Source: JAFMKE01 sp037624485 (GTDB lineage Bacteria; Bacteroidota; Bacteroidia; Chitinophagales; UBA8649). Taken from it: a stretch of 64,000 nt of DNA. This document shows positions 26,762 through 36,348 of this stretch, piece after piece. The notes under the pieces were generated by a model that made no database searches, had not been told where the DNA came from, and saw only the letters and a program-made list of their open reading frames with translations. Both the position numbers and the translations under genes were made by a program. Numbering within the stretch: position 1 is the stretch's first letter; each line of letters opens with the position of its first letter. The DNA lies in contig JASJJC010000023.1 of assembly GCA_037624485.1 (NCBI GenBank), forward strand, positions 62,001 through 126,000. The letters are read 5' to 3'.

Positions 26762-27916
26762 ATGATTACTAGAGACATATATAGTGAAGAGCACGAAATA
26801 TTCAGACAATCTGTACGTGACTTTGTTGCCAAGGAAATAACACCATTTAATGCGCAATGGGAAAAAGATCAAATGGTAAGCCGTGAGTCTTGGCTAAAAT
26901 TGGGAGAAGCGGGTTTTTTGTGCATGCAGGCACCAGAAAAGTATGGAGGACTAGATCTTCATGATTTCAGATATAACACTATTTTTTCTGAGGAGTTAGG
27001 GTTGACGGGGTGTGCGGGCCCAGCGGTTGGATATCCTCTTCACAGCGACATTGTATTTCCATATATATTGCATTATGGTCAGGAAAGCTTTTTGAAAAAA
27101 GTAGTACCAGGGTGCATAAGCGGAGAAACAATTTTAGCGATTGCCATGACTGAACCGGGAGCGGGAAGTGACCTACAAGGCATTCGTTCTAGTGCTCACG
27201 ATAAGGGAGACCACTATCTTTTAAACGGAAGCAAAACCTTTATTACAAATGGATACTTAGCGGGAGGGGTTGTGGTGGCCGCAAAAACAGACCCTTCAAA
27301 AGGGGCAAAGGGAATCAGTTTATTTTATGTTGATACAAAAAGCGAGGGTTTTAGTAAGGGAAAACCATTCGAGAAGGTGGGTTTACACGCACAAGATACT
27401 TGTGAGTTGTTTTTTGAAAATGTAAAAATTCCGAAAGAAAACTTACTAGGTGAAGAAGGGAAAGGCTTTAGTTATTTGATGACCGAGTTAGCGCAAGAAA
27501 GACTGGTTGTAGCGACAGGGGCAATAGCCCAGGCGGAAAATGCTTTACAAAAAACAATACAATATGTAAAAGAGCGAAGCGCCTTCGGGACGACGGTAGA
27601 CAAATTTCAAAATACACGATTTAAGATTGCAGAATTAGCAACAGAAGTGCAGATTGGCCGGATTTTTCTTGATAAGTGTGTTGCGGAACATAATGAAGGT
27701 CGTCTTGACCAAGCAACGGCTTCAATGGCTAAATATTGGTTGACGGATCTGCAATATAAAGTAGCCGAGGAGGGACTTCAACTGCACGGTGGGTATGGAT
27801 ATATTTGGGAATATGATATTGCACGTGCATGGGCAGATAGCCGAGTTCAACGAATTTATGCGGGTACCAACGAAATAATGAAAGAGCTAATAGCGAGAAG
27901 TGTTTTGGGTAAGTAA
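26762..27916 (+). CDS. Acyl-CoA dehydrogenase, long-chain (LCAD) type
   Basis: FAD enzyme that introduces the alpha-beta double bond in acyl-CoA beta-oxidation, passing electrons to electron-transfer flavoprotein. It has 384 residues from the ATG at 26762. The FAD/substrate motif is AIAMTEPGAGSDLQG (about 128-142), and the C-terminal ACAD signature is LQLHGGYGYIWEYDIARA (about 338). At the MCAD catalytic position this protein has alanine (IYAGTNEIM). As in mammalian long-chain and isovaleryl enzymes, the base is probably the glutamate in ELAQERLVVA on helix G. The close match of MAKYWLTDLQ and IYAGTNEIMKELIAR to mammalian ACADL supports the long-chain type. It appears monocistronic. Confidence 0.93.
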   Translation: MITRDIYSEEHEIFRQSVRDFVAKEITPFNAQWEKDQMVSRESWLKLGEAGFLCMQAPEKYGGLDLHDFRYNTIFSEELGLTGCAGPAVGYPLHSDIVFPYILHYGQESFLKKVVPGCISGETILAIAMTEPGAGSDLQGIRSSAHDKGDHYLLNGSKTFITNGYLAGGVVVAAKTDPSKGAKGISLFYVDTKSEGFSKGKPFEKVGLHAQDTCELFFENVKIPKENLLGEEGKGFSYLMTELAQERLVVATGAIAQAENALQKTIQYVKERSAFGTTVDKFQNTRFKIAELATEVQIGRIFLDKCVAEHNEGRLDQATASMAKYWLTDLQYKVAEEGLQLHGGYGYIWEYDIARAWADSRVQRIYAGTNEIMKELIARSVLGK

Positions 27917-28007
27917 ATCGCGGGGGGTGCGACGTATTTATAGGCTCCATTAAAATGTTTTTATGTACTTGAATCGCTTACTATCCTTGGGCGTATTCAT
28001 GAAACCA

Positions 28008-28712
28008 TCAGCATAAAGTGTCTAATGCAATTTTCGCGGCTTTTTGCTCCGCTATTTTCTTACTCTTACCATAATTGTCAGCCACCTGCTCGTGATCAAG
28101 GTTTACAGCAATGTGAAAACGTTTATTGTCGTCTTTTAAGTTTTCATTAAGCAGCACAAACGTTAACAGTTTTTTATGTTTTTGGCAATATCGAAACAAA
28201 GAGCTTTTGTGATCGACTACTTGAGCTTCTAGTTTGTGCCAATCAATATAAGGCCCAACTAATTTACTTTCAATAAACAATTGACAAGCTGCATATCCTT
28301 GGTCCAAATAAATAGCACCAATCAAAGCTTCCAGCGCATTACCAACAGTATTGTCTAGTCCATCCTGAGTTTGCGTCTCTCTATAACTTATTAATGAAAG
28401 CAGGTTTAAGTTGTTTCCCAATTTATTAAGCATATTTCTACTCACCATTTTTGAACGCAGCTTTGAAAGCTCCCCCTCATTCTTTTCAGGAAAATTTGAA
28501 TAGATTATTGCACTTATTACAGCGTCAAGAACACTATCTCCCAAAAACTCTAAGCGCTCGTTATTCTCCAGGTTTTTAGATTTATGCTTGAACGCAAGCT
28601 GATATAGGTTTAGGTTTTTTGTGCGCAAACCGGTAAGCTTGTAAATTTCAATATAAAAAGGGTCCTTGCCGTTTGAAGACAAAAACTTTAAGATATATTT
28701 TAAACAAGTCAA
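28008..28712 (-). CDS. rnc: Ribonuclease III
   Basis: Double-strand RNA endonuclease for rRNA and mRNA processing. It has 234 residues. The RNase III signature NERLEFLGDSVLD is at residues 51-63, with the metal-binding acidic residues here and in ALEALIGAIYLD (about 127). A C-terminal dsRNA-binding domain ends in KSKKIAEQKAAKIALD. The start is a TTG at 28710-28712, 3 bases after the fabF stop; it gives the N-terminal helix normal for Bacteroidota RNase III, and no better ATG precedes the conserved region. acpP-fabF-rnc is a classic conserved gene order. Confidence 0.95.
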   Translation of the reverse strand: MTCLKYILKFLSSNGKDPFYIEIYKLTGLRTKNLNLYQLAFKHKSKNLENNERLEFLGDSVLDAVISAIIYSNFPEKNEGELSKLRSKMVSRNMLNKLGNNLNLLSLISYRETQTQDGLDNTVGNALEALIGAIYLDQGYAACQLFIESKLVGPYIDWHKLEAQVVDHKSSLFRYCQKHKKLLTFVLLNENLKDDNKRFHIAVNLDHEQVADNYGKSKKIAEQKAAKIALDTLC

Positions 28713-28715
28713 TAT

Positions 28716-29966
28716 TTAGATCTTTTTAAAGATCACGGACGCATTATGCCCACCAAAACCAAAAGTATTACTTAAAGCAACGTTAACTTCTCGCTTTTGA
28801 GCTTTGTTTAGGGTTAAGTTTAGCTTTTGATTGATGTTTTCGTCAGCATGTTTAAAGTTGATGGTTGGAGGAATAATTCCATCTTTAATAGCCATGATAC
28901 AAGCAACGGACTCAACCGCACCAGCTGCACCCAAGAGGTGTCCGGTCATAGATTTTGTGGAGGAGATATTTAAGTTGTATGCATGGTCGCCAAAAACGTG
29001 CTTAACAGCCAACGTCTCTGCGATATCTCCAAGAGGCGTAGATGTTCCGTGAACGTTTATATAATCAATTTCTTCTGGCCTTAACTGCGCATCTTTAAGC
29101 GCGTTAATCATTACGTTTTGAGCCCCTAAACCTTCCGGGTGAGGTGCAGTTAAATGATGCGCATCAGCACTCATGCCACCACCCACAATTTCACAATATA
29201 TTTTAGCTCCCCTAGCTTTTGCGTGCTCGTATTCTTCAAAAATAAGTCCAGCAGCGCCTTCACCCATAACAAAACCATCACGGGTAAGATCAAATGGACG
29301 GGATGCTGTGGCATAATTATCATTATTTTCAGATAGCGCCTTCATTGCATTAAACCCACCTATTCCACCTTCGCAAATAGCTGCCTCTGACCCACCTGTC
29401 ACGAATAAATCAGCCATACCTAATCGAATGTAATTGTAGGCATCAATCATAGCGTTAGTAGATGATGCGCAAGCAGACACAGCGGAAAAATTTGGACCTC
29501 TCAACCCGTGTCGCATGGAAATATGCCCTGGAGCAATATCAATAATCATCTTTGGAATAAAAAAAGGATTGAACCGAGGTGTCCCCGTTCCAGTAAAAAA
29601 ACCACCTATTTCTTGTTGAAAAACGTTTATTCCACCAATTCCACTACCCCAAATTACACCGAAACGATCCTTATTAACTGTTTCATTTTCGAATAAATCA
29701 GCATCCTTAATGGCCTCATCAGCTGCAACCATAGCATACTGTGTAAATGGGTCCATTCGCCGAGCTTCTTTTCTATCCAGATGTTGGGAGATGTCAAAAT
29801 TCTTAAGCTCACAGGCGAACTTAGTTTTAAACTCTGAGGTGTCAAAATGAGTAATGGGAGCAGCACCGCTGACTCCCATTACTAAATTTTTCCAATATTC
29901 CTCAAGATTGTTTCCTATTGGAGTAAGCGCTCCAATACCAGTAACAACTACTCTTTTAAGTTCCAT
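28716..29966 (-). CDS. fabF: Beta-ketoacyl-ACP synthase II
   Basis: Condensing enzyme that elongates acyl-ACP with malonyl-ACP in fatty acid synthesis. It has 416 residues, normal for FabF. The catalytic triad is complete: C166 in VSACASSTNAM, H306 in NVHGTSTPLGD and H343 in KSMTGHLLGAAG. The gatekeeper region near the C-terminus, SNTFGFGGHNA, is normal. It lies 12 bases after acpP and 3 bases before rnc, so the three form one operon. Nothing unusual. Confidence 0.98.
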   Translation of the reverse strand: MELKRVVVTGIGALTPIGNNLEEYWKNLVMGVSGAAPITHFDTSEFKTKFACELKNFDISQHLDRKEARRMDPFTQYAMVAADEAIKDADLFENETVNKDRFGVIWGSGIGGINVFQQEIGGFFTGTGTPRFNPFFIPKMIIDIAPGHISMRHGLRGPNFSAVSACASSTNAMIDAYNYIRLGMADLFVTGGSEAAICEGGIGGFNAMKALSENNDNYATASRPFDLTRDGFVMGEGAAGLIFEEYEHAKARGAKIYCEIVGGGMSADAHHLTAPHPEGLGAQNVMINALKDAQLRPEEIDYINVHGTSTPLGDIAETLAVKHVFGDHAYNLNISSTKSMTGHLLGAAGAVESVACIMAIKDGIIPPTINFKHADENINQKLNLTLNKAQKREVNVALSNTFGFGGHNASVIFKKI

Positions 29967-29978
29967 AAGGTATAAAGC

Positions 29979-30212
29979 TTAGGCGTTTTCTTCTAAATAT
30001 TTTATAGCATCTCCAACAGTTGAGATAGTTTCTGCTTTTTCGTCAGGAATAGAGAGATTAAATTCTTTTTCGAATTCCATAATCAACTCTACAGTATCTA
30101 ATGAATCTGCACCTAAATCATTTGTAAAACTAGCTTCTTTAGTTACTTCTGATTCTTCCACACCCAATTTATCAACTATAATTTTAGTTATTTTTTCTTG
30201 TACGTTAGACAT
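29979..30212 (-). CDS. acpP: Acyl carrier protein
   Basis: Small acidic carrier of growing fatty acyl chains. It has 77 residues. The phosphopantetheine attachment serine is S37 in the canonical LGADSLDTVELIM. It is the first gene of acpP-fabF-rnc. Upstream it faces the divergent IPExxxVDY-type gene. Confidence 0.98.
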   Translation of the reverse strand: MSNVQEKITKIIVDKLGVEESEVTKEASFTNDLGADSLDTVELIMEFEKEFNLSIPDEKAETISTVGDAIKYLEENA

Positions 30213-30312
30213 TTTTATTTTGTTTGGTTAACTCCGGCAAATTTAAGTTTATTTTATCAATTCACGCAATTTTTTGTTTCCAATCACTAATTGTATTAAT
30301 TTGCATAGAGTT

Positions 30313-30741
30313 TTGGCCACAAAAAAAATCACATATCAACCCAAGGTAAATTATTATATAATTGCCATAGCAAGCGTCCTAAAGGACTACAGGATATCCT
30401 TTTATGTCAATCAATACCTTCACCTAAACTTAGAGCGAGACGAGGATTTGGTTAGTGAAAACAAGTCAAAGGAAAGTGCAAATAGTTTTTGTAAATATTA
30501 CTATCTAGATGATAAAAGTGAATTTGAATATTTCTTAGTTCAAAACAAACAACTGGGGAAACTTTATTTAAAGTCCTTAAAAAACTTTGACTTTTTACTA
30601 ATAGTGAAAACTATAGATGAAGAAACTATAGATACGGGCTCGTTTTATGAACAGTTAAAAAACATAAAAGACGTCCAGTTAGCGTTAGAAATACACTATC
30701 TCACATCAACCGAGCAAAAACGCATAGAAAAAGACTTTTAA
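30313..30741 (+). CDS. IPExxxVDY-family small protein
   Basis: Uncharacterised Bacteroidota-specific protein of 142 residues. Its place between acpP-fabF-rnc and pyruvate kinase, its size, and segments such as KDYRISFYVNQYLHLNLER and FLLIVK match the family called IPExxxVDY. The name-giving motif is changed: the equivalent stretch appears to be YLKSLKNFDFLLIV. I take the TTG at 30313 (MATKKITYQPK) as start because the 13 codons before it read as untranslated DNA; this is uncertain. It ends 20 bases before pyk. Function unknown. Confidence 0.7.
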   Translation: MATKKITYQPKVNYYIIAIASVLKDYRISFYVNQYLHLNLERDEDLVSENKSKESANSFCKYYYLDDKSEFEYFLVQNKQLGKLYLKSLKNFDFLLIVKTIDEETIDTGSFYEQLKNIKDVQLALEIHYLTSTEQKRIEKDF

Positions 30742-30746
30742 TTTTG

Positions 30747-30754
30747 TAGTTTTG
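30747..30754 (+). promoter_or_regulatory. -7 promoter box for pyk
   Basis: TAGTTTTG, an exact TAnnTTTG match directly after the IPExxxVDY-type stop and 7 bases before the pyk ATG at 30762. If the box is used, translation could begin at that ATG or at the in-frame ATG at 30771. Confidence 0.4.
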
Positions 30755-30761
30755 CCATGTT

Positions 30762-32207
30762 ATGAAGAACATGAAGATACCAGTGAACAAGGCAAAAATG
30801 ATTGCGACCTTTGGGCCAGCAATTAGTGCAAGAGAAATATTACTTGAAATAGTAATGGCAGGCGTGGATGTTATACGCTTTAATTTTTCGCACGGTAGCC
30901 ACCTAGAACACAAGAACGGCTTTGATTTAATTAAAAGTATAAATAAAGAGTATGCCCTAAATATTGCTATCCTAGCAGATATGCAGGGACCTAAAATTCG
31001 CTTGGGAGAGGTTGATGGCACTTTAATGTTAGCGCAAAACTCAACGGTTCAAATAACGGATATTCCAGCAGTTTCGACGAAAGATAGATTATATATTAGT
31101 TATAAGGAGTTGTATAAGGAGGTGAGACCCCTTGATCGAATCTTGATAAATGATGGTAGAATTGAGTTAAGCGTTTTAAATTCCGATAATAATGAAATTA
31201 AGGCCAGGGTTGTTCATGGTGGAGCGCTGACTTCAAAGAAAGGTGTGAATTTGCCAGACAGTGATTTAAAAACGCCAGCGCTTACAGAAAAAGATAAGGA
31301 AGACCTGCAGTTTGCTTTGAAGGAGGAAGCGAATTGGATTGCTTTAAGTTTTGTGCGGAAAGCAGAAGACGTAAATGAGATGGCTGAAATTATCGGAGAG
31401 CATAGGAGTTACACTAAAATAATCGCAAAAATTGAAAAACCCGAGGCTGTTAAAAACATTGACAGCATATTAGAAGCTACCGACGCAATAATGGTCGCGA
31501 GAGGAGATTTAGGGGTTGAGATTCCACAAGAGCACGTTCCTTTAGTCCAGAAAAGCATCATTAAAAAATGTATACTTGCCGCTAAGCCAGTTATTGTGGC
31601 TACACAGATGATGGAAAGCATGATTGACAACCCTGTAGCCACAAGAGCAGAAATTAATGACGTAGCTAATGCGGTAATTGATGGTGCTGACGCGGTAATG
31701 TTGAGCGGAGAAACATCGGTGGGCAGCTACCCAGTTCGGGTTATTCAAACCATGCAGCGGATACTTAGCAACGTAGAGAAATCGGAACTGATTTACGATA
31801 AAAACTTAGTAGCTAACCCTAAATCAGCAACATACATATCAGACGCAGTGTGCTATAATGCATGTAAAATTTCTAAAGAAGTTGGGGCAAGGGCAATTGT
31901 GGGAATGACTCGGTCTGGATATACCGCTTTTATGATTAGTAGCTATCGCCCAAAAGCGCAAATATTTATTTTTACAGATAATGAAAAATTATTACCTACA
32001 CTTAACTTGTTTTGGGGTGTAAGGGCGTTTTATTATAAAGGCTTTGGAGGAACAGATGACACAATAAATGATGTGATTGAAGTTCTTAAGAAACACAAAC
32101 ACCTAAACGTTGGAGATATGGTTGTAAATACAGCGAGCATGCCTTTAACCCGCCAAGGCAGAACCAACACTGTCAAGGTTTCAACTGTTCGAGAACTTGA
32201 AAATTAG
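30762..32207 (+). CDS. pyk: Pyruvate kinase
   Basis: Last step of glycolysis, phosphoenolpyruvate plus ADP to pyruvate plus ATP. It has 481 residues. The signature IIAKIEKPEAVKNID (about 222-236) carries the catalytic lysine and metal ligands, followed by IMVARGDLGVEIP. The N-terminal substrate segment VIRFNFSHGSH (about 37-47) and the ADP-side ATQMMESM are present. The C-terminal allosteric domain is present without the PEP-utiliser extension of some Gram-positive enzymes. The start has two candidate ATGs (30762, 30771), and the second gives MKIPVNKAKM. Confidence 0.97.
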   Translation: MKNMKIPVNKAKMIATFGPAISAREILLEIVMAGVDVIRFNFSHGSHLEHKNGFDLIKSINKEYALNIAILADMQGPKIRLGEVDGTLMLAQNSTVQITDIPAVSTKDRLYISYKELYKEVRPLDRILINDGRIELSVLNSDNNEIKARVVHGGALTSKKGVNLPDSDLKTPALTEKDKEDLQFALKEEANWIALSFVRKAEDVNEMAEIIGEHRSYTKIIAKIEKPEAVKNIDSILEATDAIMVARGDLGVEIPQEHVPLVQKSIIKKCILAAKPVIVATQMMESMIDNPVATRAEINDVANAVIDGADAVMLSGETSVGSYPVRVIQTMQRILSNVEKSELIYDKNLVANPKSATYISDAVCYNACKISKEVGARAIVGMTRSGYTAFMISSYRPKAQIFIFTDNEKLLPTLNLFWGVRAFYYKGFGGTDDTINDVIEVLKKHKHLNVGDMVVNTASMPLTRQGRTNTVKVSTVRELEN

Positions 32208-32258
32208 TAGCCGGTATGAGCGAAGATAAAACTTGAAGATAAGTTCAGTGCTAAGGTG

Positions 32259-33275
32259 TCAAATTAAATCTAGCAGGAGCTTTTCGACGATTGCCCCCAT
32301 TGATAAGCAGCCGTTAAACTTCTCAGATTTTTCTTTTCGTGCAATTTCAGCTCTTAATGCATCAAGTTTCTTTGCAGTGCTTAATTGATGATTTTTCATA
32401 CTACTTAACAGTTCTTTAAGTTTTTGTAAGTCGTTGTTTATTCGTCGGACCATCGAAAAACGTTCTTCTTTTTGGTATTGTGCCACAGATTCTTTGGTTA
32501 AATATTTAAGCCCTAAATCGACATAGGGTTTGTTTTCTTTAAAATAATGAGGCATATAAAAGCTTCGGCGACCCTCATAACTCTGTTGGTCAAAGTCTAT
32601 AGCACGCATGCGATATTGGATTTGATCAAAATCAGGAGTAACATCTATGATAAAATTATAGGCGCGCATGTCGCCTAATAGTCTTCGGTAACAACGCTCA
32701 TTAAACTTAACAAACTCTTTTGCCAAACGCACCTCGTTGTGCCCGGTTTCAATAAGATTATTTTGTAAAAATTGATCACCGGGAATACCTACGATATGCT
32801 CTTCAATTAAGGTGCTTTCATACACCAAGTAAACAACCTTGTTGGGTGAGAGAATTTCTTCAAGCTCTAAACCAAATATGCGCGAAGCATCTGCTTGCTT
32901 GACATAAAAATAATCATAATTATCGTTGATGTTGTTGATGATTTTAACTCGAAATGGTTTTGAGTTCCCAAAGGTGCAATAATCAACCTTGTCTACAGCA
33001 AGGTGTTTCAAGCCCTTAATTTCCCCATCGGTTTTTAAGAGAGCATAAACAAGCTTGAGGCCTTCGTGAATTTCCTGAATCAGGCTTGGATCATAAACCA
33101 CAGTTTCCCAGAGGGTGTCTTTTCCTAAATGATCATAAACACATACGCTTTGCGAGAACTTTAATAAATCCCCATACGCTAAAGGAAGCCGAATGGCTCG
33201 AGAATGGTTTTCTAAATATTTGTATAAGGATGGTTTTATCAGATAAGTCGGCTTTTTTTGCAAGTTACCCGACAT
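32259..33275 (-). CDS. Uncharacterised protein with kinase-like (aminoglycoside/protein kinase fold) motifs
   Basis: Not a family I can name. It has 338 residues. The middle carries what looks like a kinase catalytic core: FYVKQ (about 124-128) could hold the ATP lysine, LLGDMRAYNFIID (about 198-210) resembles the catalytic loop GDxxxxNxxxD, and RAIDFDQQSYEG (about 222) resembles the metal-binding DFD/DFG. The C-terminal 80 residues are basic and helical, probably coiled coil. No signal peptide or membrane segment is seen, so it is cytosolic. It is the last gene of a minus-strand run Kmo-RecJ-LptB-lipoprotein, and its start is 1 base after the lipoprotein stop. A small-molecule or protein kinase role is inference only. 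Confidence 0.6.
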   Translation of the reverse strand: MSGNLQKKPTYLIKPSLYKYLENHSRAIRLPLAYGDLLKFSQSVCVYDHLGKDTLWETVVYDPSLIQEIHEGLKLVYALLKTDGEIKGLKHLAVDKVDYCTFGNSKPFRVKIINNINDNYDYFYVKQADASRIFGLELEEILSPNKVVYLVYESTLIEEHIVGIPGDQFLQNNLIETGHNEVRLAKEFVKFNERCYRRLLGDMRAYNFIIDVTPDFDQIQYRMRAIDFDQQSYEGRRSFYMPHYFKENKPYVDLGLKYLTKESVAQYQKEERFSMVRRINNDLQKLKELLSSMKNHQLSTAKKLDALRAEIARKEKSEKFNGCLSMGAIVEKLLLDLI

Positions 33276-33276
33276 T

Positions 33277-33933
33277 TTACCATTTGATTTTTACGGATAG
33301 ATCTTCGCTTCCATTACTTAAATCTTCAAAACTAACCACAGCACTTAAAGATTTTCTATCTTCTGAGACCGCATATAACGGGTTGCTTACACTTTTTATA
33401 GGCTTAGGTAGGTTGACAATCAAAGAGTATTCAAACATACCCAGCATAGCCGCCATTGAGGGGTCTCCTAAGCCTTCCGATAAGCTTCCCAAATCTTGCT
33501 GATCAAAACTTAAGCGGAGTGCTTTCTTTTTTGTTTTATAGTTCTTAGGTGCTTTCTTTTTCTTGCTTGGGCTGGCCTCGTCCTCCAAGTATTCTGCCAT
33601 CGCTAAGTTGAGCGCTCTATTATCTTTAAAATCAAAAGAGAAACCCATTATTTTTTTTTCTACTTCATTAATTACTTTGGTATTACTAACACCAGAAATG
33701 CCAGTAAAAGTCTCCTTAAGCGTTCCCATAAATTCGCTCATATCCATTTCCTCATCAAAGCCAGCACTATCACCCATCAAATCACCCATTTGCTCTACTA
33801 CACCACCATAACTAATAATGACCGTATTGCTTCCTGACATATCGGTGCGGTAATCAATAGTCTGCTCAATAGTGCATGACGTGGATAAAAGTAATGCGAG
33901 AAAGGACACAAAAAAAAGATGCAATTTATTCAT
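33277..33933 (-). CDS. Bacteroidota lipoprotein of unknown function
   Basis: Lipoprotein of 218 residues from the ATG at 33931-33933, which overlaps the lptB stop by 8 bases. A longer frame reaches 33966 but would put 11 residues before a perfect signal. The signal ends LSTSC (Cys18), preceded by a hydrophobic run. The mature part starts TIEQTIDYRTDMSGSNT, a beta-rich region, and has a Lys-rich patch KKKKAPKNYKTKKKA at about 135-150. It is coupled to lptB and followed after 1 base by the kinase-like gene. Function unknown; a link with envelope biogenesis is suggested only by the neighbourhood. Confidence 0.75.
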   Translation of the reverse strand: MNKLHLFFVSFLALLLSTSCTIEQTIDYRTDMSGSNTVIISYGGVVEQMGDLMGDSAGFDEEMDMSEFMGTLKETFTGISGVSNTKVINEVEKKIMGFSFDFKDNRALNLAMAEYLEDEASPSKKKKAPKNYKTKKKALRLSFDQQDLGSLSEGLGDPSMAAMLGMFEYSLIVNLPKPIKSVSNPLYAVSEDRKSLSAVVSFEDLSNGSEDLSVKIKW

Positions 33934-34666
33934 GTAGTTTAGATTTTTTAAGTTCAAAATTTTCACCTAAATATACTCGCCTTACTTGTTCGTCTGCGGC
34001 TAACTCTTCAGCCGTTCCTGTTTTGATAATATTTCCTTCAAAAAGTAGATAAGCGCGGTCAGTAATTGATAATGTTTCTTGAACATTGTGGTCTGTGATT
34101 AAAACACCAATATTTTTCCTTTTTAATTTGACAATAATTTTTTGAATGTCTTCAACGGCAATAGGGTCAATTCCCGCAAACGGCTCATCCAACAATATAA
34201 ATTTTGGAGACGTGGCTAGCCCTCTTGCAATTTCGGTTCGACGTCTTTCTCCACCACTCAAAACACTTCCTTTACTTTTTCTAACATGTTGCAGCCCAAA
34301 CTCACCAAGCAACTCTTCTAAGCGCGCATGCTGTTCACTTTTACTTAGAGGAGTGAATTCAAGAATAGCACGAATATTATCTTCAACACTTAGGTCGCGA
34401 AAAACAGACGCTTCTTGAGGAAGGTAGCCAATACCCAGCTTAGCTCTTTTATACATAGGAAGCTTTGTAATGTTGCCTCCATCTAAGAATACGTTTCCAT
34501 CATCTGGGTTAATCAGGCCGACCACCATGTAAAATGAGGTAGTTTTCCCCGCACCATTAGGCCCCAATAAACCAACTACTTCGCCTTGGTTTACTTCAAA
34601 AGATATACCTTTAACGACGGTTCGACTTTTATAACTTTTTTCAATTTTTTCTGCCCGTAACTTCAT
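33926..34666 (-). CDS. lptB: LPS export ABC transporter ATPase LptB
   Basis: Cytoplasmic ATPase of the LptB2FG complex that pulls lipopolysaccharide out of the inner membrane toward the outer membrane. It has 246 residues. Walker A is GPNGAGKTT (35-43), the ABC signature LSGGERRRTEIARG (about 138), and Walker B FILLDEPFAGIDP. The LptB-typical LGIGYLPQEASVFRDL is present. The ATG overlaps the recJ stop by 4 bases, so translation is coupled. LptF/G partners are not in the window, as is usual in this phylum. Confidence 0.97.
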   Translation of the reverse strand: MKLRAEKIEKSYKSRTVVKGISFEVNQGEVVGLLGPNGAGKTTSFYMVVGLINPDDGNVFLDGGNITKLPMYKRAKLGIGYLPQEASVFRDLSVEDNIRAILEFTPLSKSEQHARLEELLGEFGLQHVRKSKGSVLSGGERRRTEIARGLATSPKFILLDEPFAGIDPIAVEDIQKIIVKLKRKNIGVLITDHNVQETLSITDRAYLLFEGNIIKTGTAEELAADEQVRRVYLGENFELKKSKLHE

Positions 34667-36348
34667 TTTTCAATTTGACTTCTGCGGATGTCTTTTACAT
34701 TAATTTCAAGGGTTTTTCGTCCATTCCAATGATTTTCATCCAAAACATAAGACACATCAATTTTACCCTCTTTCAACAAAGATAATTTATCTGCCATTCT
34801 AAACGCAATTCCGTTTATTCTATTTCCTTGATCATCTTTTAATTGCAATTTCAAGTGGTCTGCCCCGACAATACGACTATATCCAGTGTCAGATAGGGAC
34901 TGGCTTTCAAAAATGGGACGCATGTTTCCTGGTCCAAAAGGAGAAAATTGTTGCAGAATCTTATAAAATGATGGGGTGATATTGTCGAGGCTCAATAATA
35001 TATCAATGGATATTTTAGGGATAAGGTCTTCAGGATTAATACGATGTGCAACTTCTGCATTAAATCGGCGCTTAAACTCTTCAAGGTTTTCTGGAGGAAG
35101 CGTAAGCCCTGCAGCATAAGCATGTCCACCAAAACTTATCATTAAATCTGAGCACGCTTCCAAGGGCTCATAAACATTAAACCCCTTTACTGAACGCGCA
35201 GATCCAGTTAAATTTCCATTGCTTTCACACAGCACCACGGTGGGTTTGTAATGGTGTTCTATTATTCGAGAAGCAACAATTCCCACAACGCCTTTATGCC
35301 AGGAGGGGTTGAACAAAACATTAGTGACTAAGTTGATATTTTCAATACTATCTAAATAAAGAAGGGCGTTTTCGGTAATGCTTTTATCCAATTGCTGACG
35401 CTCTTCGTTGTTGGATTGTAAAACAGCCCCCTCTTCTTCCCCAATCAACACCTGAACGGCGGCTTTTGCATGAGCTATCCTTCCTGCCGCATTAATTCGT
35501 GGCCCAATCTTAAAAACAACATCGCTGATAGTGAAGTTATTTCCAAGATCTATCAATGTAACTAGTTTACCGACACCAATAGAGGGCTTTTCGTTTAGTT
35601 GCTCTAAACCAAACTTGGCTAATACACGGTTTTCTCCAGTAATAGGAACAATATCACAAGCAATACTAATACAAACCAAATCTAGGAATTGATAGAGTTT
35701 TTCTTTTTTAATAAAGTTTTTTTCTGCGTATGCTTGACACAGCTTAAAACCAATACCACAACCCGATAATTCTTTGTAAGGATAAGCGCATTCTTGTTGT
35801 TTGGGATTTAATATAGCATATGCTTTTGGCAATTCAGTACCCGGGGTGTGGTGGTCACAAATGATAAAATCAATTTCTCGCTCATTGGCGTAGTCAACTT
35901 TGTCTAGTGCTTTGATACCGCAATCTAAGGCAACAATTAAGGTGCACTGATTTAACGCTGCATAATCGATACCTTCTAAGGAAATGCCATACCCTTCTTT
36001 ACTTCTATCGGGAATATAATAGTCTAATTTCGCATAAAATTGTTTAAAAAACAGATAGCACAAAGAGACAGAAGTGGTGCCGTCGACATCGTAGTCACCA
36101 TAAATAAGAATTTTTTCTCCATTTTTCATGGCCCTTTCAATACGCGTTACAGCTTTGTCCATGTTAGCCATAAGAAACGGTGAGTGCAACTCGTCAAGGC
36201 TTGGCCGAAAAAAACACTTCGCTGCTTCGTAACTTTCAATATTTCGTTTTACGAGAAGCTCACACAGCACAGAATTAATCTTTAACTCATCATGCAAAGC
36301 GTCAACCATACCCTGGTCAGCATCCTGGTATGTCCACTGGTAATCCAT
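34663..36348 (-). CDS. recJ: Single-strand-DNA-specific exonuclease RecJ
   Basis: 5' to 3' single-strand DNA exonuclease for recombination and mismatch repair. It has 561 residues. DHH-family motifs are intact: YGDYDVDGTTS (83-93), ALDCGIKAL, DHHTPG (about 165), and the DHHA1 motif FGGHAYAAGLTL (about 410). A C-terminal OB-like domain follows. It abuts kmo without a gap and overlaps lptB by 4 bases. All metal ligands appear present. Confidence 0.97.
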   Translation of the reverse strand: MDYQWTYQDADQGMVDALHDELKINSVLCELLVKRNIESYEAAKCFFRPSLDELHSPFLMANMDKAVTRIERAMKNGEKILIYGDYDVDGTTSVSLCYLFFKQFYAKLDYYIPDRSKEGYGISLEGIDYAALNQCTLIVALDCGIKALDKVDYANEREIDFIICDHHTPGTELPKAYAILNPKQQECAYPYKELSGCGIGFKLCQAYAEKNFIKKEKLYQFLDLVCISIACDIVPITGENRVLAKFGLEQLNEKPSIGVGKLVTLIDLGNNFTISDVVFKIGPRINAAGRIAHAKAAVQVLIGEEEGAVLQSNNEERQQLDKSITENALLYLDSIENINLVTNVLFNPSWHKGVVGIVASRIIEHHYKPTVVLCESNGNLTGSARSVKGFNVYEPLEACSDLMISFGGHAYAAGLTLPPENLEEFKRRFNAEVAHRINPEDLIPKISIDILLSLDNITPSFYKILQQFSPFGPGNMRPIFESQSLSDTGYSRIVGADHLKLQLKDDQGNRINGIAFRMADKLSLLKEGKIDVSYVLDENHWNGRKTLEINVKDIRRSQIEK

